Below, one piece after another: positions 18,423-27,227 of a stretch of 64,000 bases of DNA (within the stretch, counting starts at the first letter, position 1; every line of letters begins with the position of its first letter). Position numbers and translations under genes: made by a program. This stretch comes from Chromatiaceae bacterium. GTDB lineage: Bacteria > Pseudomonadota > Gammaproteobacteria > Chromatiales > Chromatiaceae. Under the pieces are notes generated by a model. It was not told the origin of the DNA, ran no database searches, and was given only the letters and a program-made list of their open reading frames with translations. Where the stretch lies: assembly GCA_024235175.1 (NCBI GenBank), contig JACKMX010000002.1, forward strand, positions 434,001 through 498,000. Reading direction: 5' to 3'.

Positions 18423-19940
18423 ATGAATCCTTTCGTCGAACGCCACCAGGATAAGATCGCTGGCGTGCTTTCCTGCTTCGATCGTGTGGTTATCACCGGA
18501 ACTCTGCCCGATATCGGTTACGCTGGGGCCTTGGCAGGCTACCTCAGTTACCACAATGTTCGACTGTTCGACTATACCCGCTGGGCAGATCCCCTGCGCA
18601 ATGAATTACGTCAACACGCTGAACAACTCGCCAAAGAGGCGGGTATCGAGATCGAATTCATTCGGAGCCATAAGGCTTTCCGTAAAGAAGCCCGGATCAA
18701 AGCCATCCTCGCCGAACGCGGAGAACATCCTGGCCTGGTTCATATCTTTTCAGCCATGGAGTCCTGCACCGCCTATCGACCCTGGCATGACAAGAAAAAA
18801 ACCCACACCACACTAAAACCCACATCCGGCAAATGCCTCCACTACTATTTTTACTTCATCGACGAATCCTTCGGACTTTGCTATATCCGGGTGCCCACTT
18901 GGGCACCGTTCCGTCTCCAAGTCTATTTCAACGGCCATCACTGGTTGGCTCGGCAACTGGAAAAGGCAGGCATTTCCTTCGAGATGGCCGATAATGCCTT
19001 CCTCTCCATTGACAATCCGGAGAAAGCCCAGCGCCTTGCCGATCGCCTGGATGCCAAACAATTACATCGACGGCTGAATCAATGGGCGAAGCAGTTCTGC
19101 TCAGTTTCTTCACGCTTTCGCTCCGGTTATCACTGGAGCTTCATGCAGGTGGAATTCGCCACCGACGTCGTCTTTCACAAACAAGCCGAATTTCAGCCAC
19201 TCTACGAAACCATTACCCACACCGCTATCCATGCCATTCGGGCCGATAATGTGGCCACTTTCCTCGGTCGTAAATTGACCACCGCCTATCAGGGCGAGGT
19301 GGGCAATGATTTCTCCACCCGTATCCAGGGTACACGCATCCGGCACCAGATGGGGCCGGCTTCCATCAAACTCTATGACAAAGCCGGCATCATGGCCCGG
19401 GTCGAATGCACCACCAATGATGCCTCTTTCTTCAAAATCCACCGCTGGGTGGAACAACGCGACGGCTACCAGCATTGGAAACTGGCCCCGTTACGTAAAA
19501 ACATCTACAGCCTGCGCGACCTGCGCAAACTGTTAAAAGCCGCCAATGAACGCTACCTCGCCTTCATGGCGGATATCGATAATCCCGATGCAGGACTCAA
19601 AGCCATCGACAAAATGGCCAAGCCCGCCCAGGATAACGGCCATTCCTACCGAGGTTTCAATCTGTTCCTGGGCGATGATTACCGTCTCTTTCTCACTCTG
19701 GTGCGGGGCGAATGGTCCATCAGCGGTTTCCGTGCCGCCGATCTGCGTTCGCATATTCCCAACTTATCGGCCTCTCGCTCTTCGTATATTCTCAAGCGCC
19801 TTCGCACCCATGGTTTGATCAAGAAAATCGGGCATCGATACAAGTATTACCTTACAAAACTTGGTCGTCGTATCCTGGTTACAACATTGAAAGTTCGTGA
19901 ATATTTTATTGTCCCTTCTCTTTGCTCAGACACCGTGTAG
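18423..19940 (+). CDS. 505-aa protein of an uncharacterised multi-copy family, probably mobile
   Basis: A family I recognise only as uncharacterised proteins found in many bacteria, often in several copies. Conserved-looking segments: FDRVVITGTL (22-31), CLHYYFYFID, YIRVPTWAPFRLQVYFNGHHWLA, MGPASIKLYDKAGIMARVECT, LAPLRKNIYSLRDL. The C-terminus is a winged-helix-like region (SRSSYILKRLRTHGLIKKIG..YKYYLTKLG). The YDK..RVE segment recalls replication initiators, but no catalytic motif is certain. GATAG..ACC precedes ATG 18423, so the ribosome site is modest. It lies inside a region bounded by short inverted ends and an 8-bp direct repeat. Function as a transposase is inference. Confidence 0.6.
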   Translation: MNPFVERHQDKIAGVLSCFDRVVITGTLPDIGYAGALAGYLSYHNVRLFDYTRWADPLRNELRQHAEQLAKEAGIEIEFIRSHKAFRKEARIKAILAERGEHPGLVHIFSAMESCTAYRPWHDKKKTHTTLKPTSGKCLHYYFYFIDESFGLCYIRVPTWAPFRLQVYFNGHHWLARQLEKAGISFEMADNAFLSIDNPEKAQRLADRLDAKQLHRRLNQWAKQFCSVSSRFRSGYHWSFMQVEFATDVVFHKQAEFQPLYETITHTAIHAIRADNVATFLGRKLTTAYQGEVGNDFSTRIQGTRIRHQMGPASIKLYDKAGIMARVECTTNDASFFKIHRWVEQRDGYQHWKLAPLRKNIYSLRDLRKLLKAANERYLAFMADIDNPDAGLKAIDKMAKPAQDNGHSYRGFNLFLGDDYRLFLTLVRGEWSISGFRAADLRSHIPNLSASRSSYILKRLRTHGLIKKIGHRYKYYLTKLGRRILVTTLKVREYFIVPSLCSDTV

Positions 19941-20087
19941 AATTTCTTTGTCTATATGAACAAGATCTCAGTTGAAAGGGACTAAGAAGGGGAGAGATGG
20001 GATGGACCCGCCCCGCTTCCTCAACGGCTTCAAATGAGCCAAGATGAAATTAGAACCAATCATCGGAGCGAAACGGGAGGGTCCACT

Positions 20088-21119
20088 ATGAACGTTACAA
20101 CAATTGGTTTTGATTTAGCAAAGCAAGTTTTTCATCTGGTGGGTGCTGATGCCAAGGGTAAGCAGGTGATGAAGAGACGGATCAGGCGAGGAGGAGTATT
20201 GGCGTATTTTGCGAATCTGCCACGCTGCGTGGTAGGTATAGAGGCCTGTGGCGGAGCGCACTACTGGGCGCGAGAAATCAATCGTCTGGGACATGAGGCA
20301 CGGCTGATTAACCCAAAATTCGTCAAGGCTTATCTTCGTGGAGAGAAGAACGACTACAACGATGCGGCGGCGTTGTGCGAGGCGGTCGTCAGTCCGCAGA
20401 TGCGTTTCGTACCCCTGAAGAGCGAGGCACAGCAGGATCTGCAGGCACTGCACCGGCTGCGCGAAGGGTTGATCCGCCAGCGTACGGTGTGGATCAATCG
20501 GGCGCGTGGTCTGTTGGCCGAGCGTGGCATCGTCCTGGGTCAAGGTACGGCAGCTTTTCGTCGAGGTGTGCCATGGTTACTTGAAGAGGTGGGCAATGGG
20601 CTCTCGATGATGTTTCGTGAGCTGTTGGCCGAGATGTATGAGCAGGTTGTGTGGCTCGACGAGCGCATTGAGGTATACAACAAACGTCTGGCGAAGTTCT
20701 TTGCAGGCGATGCTGCCTGTCAGCGGCTCAAGGCCATCCCGGGTATTGGGCCGATGGTGGGTACGGCGCTGGTGGCGGCGGTGGGTGATGCGCACACTTT
20801 CAAGAATGGCCGCCAACTGGCTGCTTGGGTGGGACTAGTGCCGCGTCAACACAGTACAGGCGGCAGGCCGCGTTTGCTGGGAATCAGCAAACGGGGGGAC
20901 AAGCACCTGCGGGCACTGCTGATCCATGGTGCCCGTGCGGTGATCCGATACGCCGCGGGCAAGGAGGACCGGCTCAGTCGCTGGATCCTTCGTCTGCAGG
21001 CTCGCCGTGGCACCAATGTGGCGACGGTAGCGTTGGCCAACAAACTGGCGCGAATGGCCTGGGTGGTGCTCAGTCGCGAGGAAAATTACCATCCGTCCGG
21101 CTTGCCGACGGCGAGTTGA
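20088..21119 (+). CDS. IS110/IS1111-type DEDD transposase
   Basis: A 343-residue intact transposase. The N-terminal RuvC-like DEDD domain has GFDLAKQVF (first Asp), GIEACGGAHYWARE (Glu) and KNDYNDAAALCEA (Asp pair). The C-terminal Transposase_20 domain has IPGIGPMVGTALVAAVGD, AWVGLVPRQHSTGGR with the catalytic Ser, and SKRGDKHLRALLIHGAR. ATG 20088 follows GGGAGG. The protein is closest in style to IS1111-group members. No frameshift, so the element may be active. Confidence 0.93.
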   Translation: MNVTTIGFDLAKQVFHLVGADAKGKQVMKRRIRRGGVLAYFANLPRCVVGIEACGGAHYWAREINRLGHEARLINPKFVKAYLRGEKNDYNDAAALCEAVVSPQMRFVPLKSEAQQDLQALHRLREGLIRQRTVWINRARGLLAERGIVLGQGTAAFRRGVPWLLEEVGNGLSMMFRELLAEMYEQVVWLDERIEVYNKRLAKFFAGDAACQRLKAIPGIGPMVGTALVAAVGDAHTFKNGRQLAAWVGLVPRQHSTGGRPRLLGISKRGDKHLRALLIHGARAVIRYAAGKEDRLSRWILRLQARRGTNVATVALANKLARMAWVVLSREENYHPSGLPTAS

Positions 21120-21368
21120 ACCGATGTAAACGAAAAGATACTTTTCCAACCAGAGTGATTGCGTAGGTTATTTTCAACAAGATGACATCACAGGACAAAC
21201 GGCACATCGCAAACCTGCCCCAACCCTGGGCTCCTTGGGAAGCCGCGGGAGAGATGAGGTCGATGTGCGCTAATCTCATCAGGGCCAGAGGCCAGCAAAT
21301 GCCTCAACAACAGGCCGGATATAAGGCAGCAATCCTGTTCCTGTCACCCCGGAAAATAACCTTGCAAC
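21120..21368 (+). ncRNA. Candidate bridge RNA region of the IS1111 element
   Basis: 249 bp of non-coding sequence follow the transposase, while only about 70 bp precede it inside the left repeat. In IS1111-group elements the bridge RNA that guides target choice is encoded in the right, 3' non-coding end. Several short stems can be drawn (for example GGCCAGAGGCC). The RNA itself is inferred; I could not fold it. Confidence 0.4.
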
Positions 21369-21437
21369 GCGGGACGGGTCCATATAAGGGTTAGGGTGAG
21401 GGGTATGAAATTTAGAAGCTTATCTCCCTCACCCCAG

Positions 21438-21482
21438 CCCTCTCCCTCAAGGGAGAGGGGGGTTCTGGACGGACACTACCTA
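21438..21482 (+). mobile_element. Right end of the putative element with palindrome
   Basis: A perfect palindrome CCCTCTCCCT / AGGGAGAGGG (21438-21459) precedes TTCTGGACGGAC and the direct repeat ACTACCTA (21475-21482). The direct repeat contains the PilZ gene stop codon, so the insertion left that gene intact. Confidence 0.5.
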
Positions 21483-22099
21483 AGCGATTTATCTTCCCGT
21501 TCAAGCCGCTGCTTGCGTAAAGATTCGCTCTGCCGCTGCAATACGTGGCGAATCAGCACATCGCGGTCACGGTCGCGCAGATGGGTGAAATTGACACGAG
21601 TCTGATACAACCCGCTCTCTTCCCCCTCCGACGGCAGCTTTTCGCACGCCACCACCTCCGCGTACAGAATCAGTCCGGTAAAAAAGGGAAGCAGTATCTT
21701 CAACTCCAGCAATGTGCCAATTTCGGTGGGTTCCGGCGCATTAAAAGCCATTCCGCTGGCGCTCAGGTTGACCGCGCTGGCAGGCTGGTCTGCCATTTCG
21801 TTGGTCCATGTCAGAAAAGCCTTGCCCAACAGGTCGATCTTCTGATCCAGTGACTTCAAATAGTGGGCGATATCCGGGGAGACCCCCTCGATTTTACGCA
21901 GGACACCGGACATCTCCTGGCTGATCACCGACAGGTTGCTCATGATGGTAAAGTCGCTCTCCAGCCCCTTTTCCTGACGTTCCAGTTTCTTTGCCAGGCT
22001 GCCCGGTGGAACCGCCTGGAAACTCAGCGCGACCGTATCGTCGATACGAAAAAATCCACGCCGCTCCCGGAATAGATCGGGCTGTTGATCGTCTGTCAT
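21476..22099 (-). CDS. PilZ-domain protein linked to the flagellar stator
   Basis: A 207-residue protein with a C-terminal PilZ domain. The cyclic-di-GMP binding motifs are the Arg-rich RRGFFR near residue 13 and NLSASGMAF (about 113). The middle is helical (about 35-100). The gene follows pomB by 15 bp on the same strand, so it may slow or tune the stator in response to cyclic-di-GMP, like YcgR-type proteins (inference). Its last codons overlap the boundary of the neighbouring mobile region. Confidence 0.85.
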   Translation of the reverse strand: MTDDQQPDLFRERRGFFRIDDTVALSFQAVPPGSLAKKLERQEKGLESDFTIMSNLSVISQEMSGVLRKIEGVSPDIAHYLKSLDQKIDLLGKAFLTWTNEMADQPASAVNLSASGMAFNAPEPTEIGTLLELKILLPFFTGLILYAEVVACEKLPSEGEESGLYQTRVNFTHLRDRDRDVLIRHVLQRQSESLRKQRLEREDKSLR

Positions 22100-22114
22100 T
22101 CTTTATTTCCCCGC

Positions 22115-23002
22115 TCAGCCTTTCGAATCTTCGATAATCAGCATATCACCATTATCCCTGTCATTACCGCGCTCCAGAATCAACTCCACTCTGCGGTTGA
22201 TCGCCCGGTTGGCTGAACTGTCGTTCGGAACCAGCGGCCTGGAGTCCGCGTGGCCCTCAACCATAACTCTTGCCGGATCTATATCGGGATTTTTCAACAG
22301 GCCGTGCACCACGGTTACTGCGCGCGCCGAGGAGAGTTCCCAGTTGGAGCGAAAACGGGCCGTGGAGATGGGAACGTTGTCGGTATGCCCCGCGACAATT
22401 ACGTTTCCGGGAGATTTGGCTACAGCTGCGCTTATGCGGTCCATGACGGCGATAAAACCGGCGTCCAGATTGGCGCTGCCCGAGGAGAAAGACCCCTTCT
22501 CCTGAATCCTTACGATAATCTTCGCCTCTTCGGTCTCCACACTTACCAACCCCTGCTCGATCTCCTTTTTCAGCGCCTCCTTTAGCGCTTCGGCGTCCAG
22601 TTTTACCTCCTGTTCTATCTTTTCAGCCACCGCCTCCATCACCGCGTCATTAACGTCCACCGAATCTTTATCTTTCTGTCCATCGTTGATATCGAGATCC
22701 TTCTGGTCGGCATCGGTAGTCTGTTGCCGAATCTCGTTGACCACCGCAGGATCCGGGTTGACGGAAGGAGAGAACTCCTGCTTGATCACACTGACTCCCT
22801 TGACGACATCCATTACGGGAATCTCGCGCTGGACGCCGAATGCGTCCTTCATCGAATCCGCCATCTTCTTGAAGCGGATCGCATCCATCTCGGCAAAGGA
22901 GAGCAGCAGCACGAAAAAGCACATCAGCAGAGACATCAGATCGGCAAATGTGGCCAGCCAGGCCGGTAAACCGGCATCACATTTGGGGCACTCTTCTTCC
23001 AT
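22115..23002 (-). CDS. pomB: Flagellar stator protein PomB/MotB
   Basis: A 295-residue stator B subunit. The short cytoplasmic N-terminus (ECPKCDAGLPAW) is followed by the single membrane helix FADLMSLLMCFFVLLLSF with the ion-binding Asp21. The C-terminal OmpA/MotB peptidoglycan-binding domain has AGHTDNVPISTARFRSNWELS and GHADSRPLVPND..NRRVEL. The CxxC..GLPxW start and SLLMCFFVLLLSF..MDAIRFK resemble sodium-driven PomB more than proton-driven MotB. This is a resemblance; the coupling ion is not proven. Confidence 0.9.
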   Translation of the reverse strand: MEEECPKCDAGLPAWLATFADLMSLLMCFFVLLLSFAEMDAIRFKKMADSMKDAFGVQREIPVMDVVKGVSVIKQEFSPSVNPDPAVVNEIRQQTTDADQKDLDINDGQKDKDSVDVNDAVMEAVAEKIEQEVKLDAEALKEALKKEIEQGLVSVETEEAKIIVRIQEKGSFSSGSANLDAGFIAVMDRISAAVAKSPGNVIVAGHTDNVPISTARFRSNWELSSARAVTVVHGLLKNPDIDPARVMVEGHADSRPLVPNDSSANRAINRRVELILERGNDRDNGDMLIIEDSKG

Positions 23003-23005
23003 AGC

Positions 23006-23764
23006 CTAATCTTCCGACTTTGCTCTTTTGCCGGAAGGCAGATAGGTGCTCAGCATCTGCTCCAGCACCCTCGGATTCATACCTTCCTGTATGCCCGATA
23101 TGGTCTCCAGAATAAGAGATTTATTGGTTCTCTCCAGCTGACTTGCGCGCGCCAGCTTGTCGGCCATGGGCTGGGCAAATGCATTGGCTATCACCGCCCC
23201 GTACAGGGTGGTGAGCAGTGCCACCGCCATGGCCGGTCCGATACTCGCCGGGTCGGACATGTTCGCCAGCATCTGCACCAAGCCAACCAGGGTACCGATC
23301 ATACCCATCGCCGGCGCCATGATAGCCATGTTCTTGAACATGGTCTGCCCCACCTCGTGGCGCTGGATGGTGAGATTGATATCCTTTGACAAAAGACGCT
23401 GCACCAGCGCCGGGTCGTGGCCATCGACACAGAGGCCTATACCCTGCTTCAGAAAATCGTTGCTGATCTCCTGGCCCTCCAGCGCCAGCAACCCGTTCTT
23501 GCGTGCCACATCCGCCAGCTGCACCGCCTCTTCGATCAATTGGTTGGCATCATCGGTCTTGTAGAAAAAGGCTTTCATGGCAATACTGAAAGAACCGAGA
23601 AAATCCTTAAGTGAGACCTGCATCAGCGTCACCATGAAGGTACCGCCGACCACGATCAGAATCGAAGGAAGATTCACAAACAACATCACATCACCACCGG
23701 TGGCGATCGCACCGATGATAATACCGAAACCGCCCAGCAAGCCTATCAGTGTTGCAATATCCAC
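23006..23764 (-). CDS. pomA: Flagellar stator protein PomA/MotA
   Basis: A 252-residue MotA/TolQ/ExbB-type inner membrane protein with four membrane helices (about 5-22, 28-50, 145-170, 180-200). The pore-lining helices include MAPAMGMIGTLVGLVQML and GPAMAVALLTTLYGAVIANAFAQP. Cytoplasmic loop residues match PomA of Vibrio-type sodium stators. It lies 3 bp upstream of pomB; pomA-pomB-PilZ forms one operon. The rest of the flagellar genes are outside the window. Confidence 0.9.
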   Translation of the reverse strand: MDIATLIGLLGGFGIIIGAIATGGDVMLFVNLPSILIVVGGTFMVTLMQVSLKDFLGSFSIAMKAFFYKTDDANQLIEEAVQLADVARKNGLLALEGQEISNDFLKQGIGLCVDGHDPALVQRLLSKDINLTIQRHEVGQTMFKNMAIMAPAMGMIGTLVGLVQMLANMSDPASIGPAMAVALLTTLYGAVIANAFAQPMADKLARASQLERTNKSLILETISGIQEGMNPRVLEQMLSTYLPSGKRAKSED

Positions 23765-23945
23765 ATAAAACCTCGTCAGTACCCAGCGGACAATAGAAGC
23801 AAATGAACGGAGCCTATATCTACAGCCTGGCCCCTCCGGCCGACAGATCGTCTATTTGGAGTGGATAACGGAACGGTGGCGGAAAACTTTAGTTCTTGTT
23901 TCAATCTGCCAGGCACTTACCGGGCGCCTCAGCAGGGACCTAACC

Positions 23946-24803
23946 ATGTCTACAGGAAAAACAATGATGGCTGCAGAAAAAGCCAGGCCGATACTCATTA
24001 CCGGTTGCTCAAGCGGTATCGGTTATGTCACCGCCAATGCACTCAGGGAACGCGGATACCGGGTTTTTGCGAGCGCAAGAAAACAGCGCGACACGCAGCG
24101 GTTGGCAGAAGAGGGTTTTGCCTCGGTACGCCTCGACCTGGACGATAGCCGGAGTATTTCGGATGCCTTGGAAGAGGTGTTTGAGCAGACCGGCGGCAAG
24201 CTCTATGCGCTATTCAATAACGGTGCTTATGGCCAGCCGGGAGCAGTTGAGGATCTGAGTCGGGACGTGCTCAGGGCCCAGTTTGAAACCAATCTGTTCG
24301 GCTGGCACGATCTGACCCGGCGTGTCATTCAGGTGATGCGAAAGCAGGGAGAGGGACGCATAATCCAGAACAGTTCGGTACTCGGCCTGGTCGCGCTGCC
24401 CTATCGCGGCGCCTATACCGCGAGTAAGTTTGCGCTGGAGGGATTAAGCGACACACTGCGGATGGAGTTGCACGGCAGCGGTGTGCACATAAGCCTGATC
24501 GAACCCGGCCCCATCGAGAGCCGATTTCGTGCAAACAGCCTGATCATGGCAAAAAAGTACATTGATATGGAAAACAGCGTGCACCGTGAAAGTTACAAAG
24601 CCACGGTAGCGCGGCTGGCAAAGGAAGGGGCTGCCGTGTCTTTTACCCTGCCGCCGGAAGCAGTGTTGAAGCGGGTTATCCATGCACTGGAGAGTCCCCG
24701 GCCGCGCGCCCGCTACTATGTCACTGTTCCCACTTATCTTCTTGGCAACCTGAAGCGGGTACTCTCCACCGCGGTACTCGACTGGATAACAAGGAGGATT
24801 TAG
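23946..24803 (+). CDS. SDR-family oxidoreductase, YbbO-like
   Basis: A 285-residue short-chain dehydrogenase. Cofactor motif TGCSSGIG (19-26), NNGAYG, catalytic Ser144 and Tyr157-x3-Lys161 (YTASK). ASARKQ after the second strand suggests NADP preference. The whole protein resembles E. coli YbbO (SLIEPGPIESRF, RARYYVTVPTYLLGNLKRVL), an aldehyde reductase-like SDR. ATG 23946 is preferred over a start 30 codons upstream, because the family begins close to the Rossmann motif. It is transcribed divergently from pomA. Confidence 0.88.
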   Translation: MSTGKTMMAAEKARPILITGCSSGIGYVTANALRERGYRVFASARKQRDTQRLAEEGFASVRLDLDDSRSISDALEEVFEQTGGKLYALFNNGAYGQPGAVEDLSRDVLRAQFETNLFGWHDLTRRVIQVMRKQGEGRIIQNSSVLGLVALPYRGAYTASKFALEGLSDTLRMELHGSGVHISLIEPGPIESRFRANSLIMAKKYIDMENSVHRESYKATVARLAKEGAAVSFTLPPEAVLKRVIHALESPRPRARYYVTVPTYLLGNLKRVLSTAVLDWITRRI

Positions 24804-25054
24804 TGGCCTGCGGAGTCAATCGGGGTATTCCTGCGGCGATCGGTTTGAGACGGTTTCCCGACCTTCCCGAAAATGGCAACAATCTTTGCAGGGACAATAA
24901 CCCACCCGGAATAGAGATTGGCGGCCGACACTAATGTAGAATCCGGATTATCGCAGTGGATCGATGGGGAATTTGGCCACCAGCCACTGCTTCACAATAC
25001 CGAATAAGACCTCTGCCTACACAAGATGGCAGACATGACAGCAGGACCCCGTTT

Positions 25055-26242
25055 ATGGAAATTCGCAGCTTTAACCCACCCGTACGAACCTTAATGGGCC
25101 CGGGGCCATCAGACGTCCATCCACGTGTACTGGAAGCCATCTCCCGTCCGACCATCGGACATCTTGATCCGCTGTTCGTAGCAATGATGGAGGAGGTAAA
25201 GACGCTTCTTCAGTATGCCTTCCAGACCGACAATAGCCTTACCATGCCAGTATCCGCGCCTGGATCGGCCGGTATGGAGACCTGTTTCGCCAACCTGGTC
25301 GAGCCCGGTGACAAGGTGATCGTCTGCCAGAACGGTGTTTTCGGCGGTCGCATGAAAGAGAACGTAGAGCGCTGCGGCGGCCTCGCGGTGATGGTCGAGG
25401 ACGAATGGGGCAAGGCGGTCGACCCCCAGAAGCTGGAAGACACACTCAATGCCAATCCGGACAGCAGGATTGTCGCCTTTGTTCATGCAGAGACCTCGAC
25501 CGGCGCCCAATCCGATGCAAAAACCCTGGTAAGCCTTGCTCATAAACACGACTGTCTGACCATCGTTGACGCGGTCACCTCGCTCGGCGGCACACCCGTC
25601 AAAGTGGATGTGTGGGGTATAGACGCAATCTATTCGGGTAGCCAGAAGTGTCTCTCCTGCACTCCGGGAATCTCCCCTGTGAGCTTCAACGAACGGGCTC
25701 AGGAGAAGATCCGCGGCCGTAAATCCAGGGTGCAGAGCTGGTTTATGGATCTCAATCTGGTGATGGGCTACTGGGGCAGCGGCGCCAAGCGCAGCTACCA
25801 CCACACCGCACCGGTCAATGCGCTTTATGCGCTGCATGAAGCGCTGCTGATGCTGCGTGAGGAGGGGCTGGAGAATGCGTGGAACCGCCACCAGCGCAAT
25901 CACCAGGCGCTTAAAGCGGGCCTGGAGGCAATGGGCCTGGATTTTATCGTACCCGAAGCCGACCGCCTGCCGCAGCTCAATGCGGTTTCGATACCGCAGG
26001 GCGTTGACGACGCGCTGGTGCGCAACCGTCTGCTGCACGAATACAATCTGGAGATAGGCGCAGGTCTGGGCGCGCTGGCAGGCAAGGTGTGGCGTATCGG
26101 CCTGATGGGGCACGCCAGCCGCGCGGAGAACATCCTGCTCTGCGTTGCTGCGCTGGAGGCTGTGCTGTCCGATTTGGGTGCTGAAATCCGCACCGGCGTC
26201 GCGCTGAACGCAGTGCAGAAACAACTGACTGAACAAGGCTAA
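25055..26242 (+). CDS. Class V aminotransferase (alanine/serine-glyoxylate type)
   Basis: A 395-residue PLP enzyme. PLP Lys198 is in SGSQKCLSCTPG; TIVDAVTSLGG holds the cofactor-binding Asp; N-terminal MGPGPSDVHPRVLEA, VSAPGSAGMET and C-terminal KVWRIGLMGHAS are typical of alanine-glyoxylate / serine-glyoxylate aminotransferases. It transfers an amino group to glyoxylate, giving glycine. ATG 25055 has AGGA about 10 bases upstream. The stop is followed at once by a repetitive GGGCCAA-type tract. Donor specificity is not decidable. Confidence 0.9.
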   Translation: MEIRSFNPPVRTLMGPGPSDVHPRVLEAISRPTIGHLDPLFVAMMEEVKTLLQYAFQTDNSLTMPVSAPGSAGMETCFANLVEPGDKVIVCQNGVFGGRMKENVERCGGLAVMVEDEWGKAVDPQKLEDTLNANPDSRIVAFVHAETSTGAQSDAKTLVSLAHKHDCLTIVDAVTSLGGTPVKVDVWGIDAIYSGSQKCLSCTPGISPVSFNERAQEKIRGRKSRVQSWFMDLNLVMGYWGSGAKRSYHHTAPVNALYALHEALLMLREEGLENAWNRHQRNHQALKAGLEAMGLDFIVPEADRLPQLNAVSIPQGVDDALVRNRLLHEYNLEIGAGLGALAGKVWRIGLMGHASRAENILLCVAALEAVLSDLGAEIRTGVALNAVQKQLTEQG

Positions 26243-26540
26243 GGGGCTAAGAATTAGGGCTAAGGGCCGAGGGCTAAGGGCCAAGGGCCAAGGGCCAAGG
26301 AAAAAACTATCCAAAGCCCGCTTGCTCAGCGAGGCAGCACAAAGCGGGGCGATTGTCGAGAACAGATTGTAATTCTGTTACTCGACTCTGCGAGAGATAC
26401 CGTCGGGTAGCGTTTTCGTAAGGAACGGCAGCTGAGATTCTGAATTTTAGCCGCCAACATCAATAAATATTCTTGTTCCCCTCAGCCCTTGGCCCTCGGC
26501 CCTTTGTCCCAGGCCCTTTGCCCTAGGCCCTCAGCCCTGT
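26243..26540. repeat. Inverted arrays of GGGCCAA-type heptamers
   Basis: Left arm 26243-26300 holds degenerate heptamers (GGGCTAA, GGGCCGA, GGGCCAA). Right arm 26475-26540 holds their reverse complements (CCCTTGG, CCCTCGG, CCCTAGG). The 170 bp between show no gene. The right arm runs into the tsaB coding sequence and supplies its final codons and stop. Confidence 0.75.
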
Positions 26541-27212
26541 TTTTTCAGCGACCTTATCGCGCAGATAGACCGGCAGCGCCAGTTCCGCCGGTACCGCTTC
26601 GCCATTTGTAAAACCGGCAGCACCCAGCAAAGCAACATCCCAGGCGCTGCACAACAACTCTCCGTCGAACCCGGCCAGGGAAGTGCCCAGCCTTTTTTGC
26701 AGGTTTACGCCATAACTGTTCCAGCCTGAACCTATCCCCACCCAGTTGTCTCCGGTGGGTAAATCAATCTGGTCAGGATCAACCAGCAGATCATCGGTCT
26801 GAGCCCGCACCAGTCCATCTTCACCGATCCGGTAACAGCCCCAGTAGAGTTCATGCATACGTGCATCGTAGGCCGGAAGCAGATTTTTCTCCCCATGCTC
26901 CCGATAGCGTCGTTGCGCCAGCGCCGCCAGCGTGGAGACCCCCACGACCGGCAGATCAGCGCCAAATGCCGCGCCCTGGATAACACCCGTCGCGATGCGC
27001 ACGCCAGTGAAGGAGCCAGGCCCGCGACCAAAAGCCAGTGCGTTCAGCCTGGTGAGGGCGATACCTGCCTCCGCCAGCAACTCTTCCATCATAGGCAGAA
27101 TCAGTTCACTGTGCCTGCGCGGCTCCACCCGGAAACGCAGACTTATCTCACCTTCTATGTAAAGTGCGGCGGAGCAGGCCTCGGTTGCGGTCTCTATTGC
27201 AAGAATTTTCAT
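26523..27212 (-). CDS. tsaB: tRNA threonylcarbamoyladenosine synthesis protein TsaB
   Basis: A 229-residue actin-fold protein needed with TsaD and TsaE for t6A modification of ANN-decoding tRNAs. Typical segments: MKILAIETATEACSAAL, RRHSELILPMM, AFGRGPGSFTGVRI, VGVSTLAALAQ and AYDARMHELYWG. The C-terminus ends EKTGLRA, encoded by a GGGC-type heptamer from the adjacent repeat, so the tail has been replaced or extended by repeat sequence. Length is otherwise normal. Confidence 0.93.
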   Translation of the reverse strand: MKILAIETATEACSAALYIEGEISLRFRVEPRRHSELILPMMEELLAEAGIALTRLNALAFGRGPGSFTGVRIATGVIQGAAFGADLPVVGVSTLAALAQRRYREHGEKNLLPAYDARMHELYWGCYRIGEDGLVRAQTDDLLVDPDQIDLPTGDNWVGIGSGWNSYGVNLQKRLGTSLAGFDGELLCSAWDVALLGAAGFTNGEAVPAELALPVYLRDKVAEKTGLRA

Positions 27213-27227
27213 CGATGCATTGTATCT

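Larger units (their letters stand above)
19995..21386 (+). mobile_element. IS110-family (IS1111 group) insertion sequence
   Basis: It contains one transposase gene, 86 bp of left and 250 bp of right non-coding sequence between subterminal inverted repeats ATGGACCCGCCCCGC (20002-20016) and GCGGGACGGGTCCAT (21369-21383; 14 of 15 match). Subterminal repeats are characteristic of the IS1111 group. The outer limits are estimates, because such elements extend a few bases beyond these repeats and make no target duplication. It seems to be inserted inside the larger 18313-21474 element. Confidence 0.75.

Noticed and set aside
18423..19940. Calling the 505-aa protein a plasmid replication initiator
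   Set aside because: The IKLYDKAG..RVE segment alone is weak; no HUH or other replication motif and no origin-like iterons nearby.
25109..26314. Long antisense frame (401 codons) over the aminotransferase gene
   Set aside because: It is the complement of a clear PLP enzyme with intact motifs; its own translation shows no domain and high His/Gln/Arg content.
26243..26540. CRISPR array
   Set aside because: Units are 7 bp, degenerate and contiguous with no spacers, in two inverted blocks; there are no cas genes in the window.
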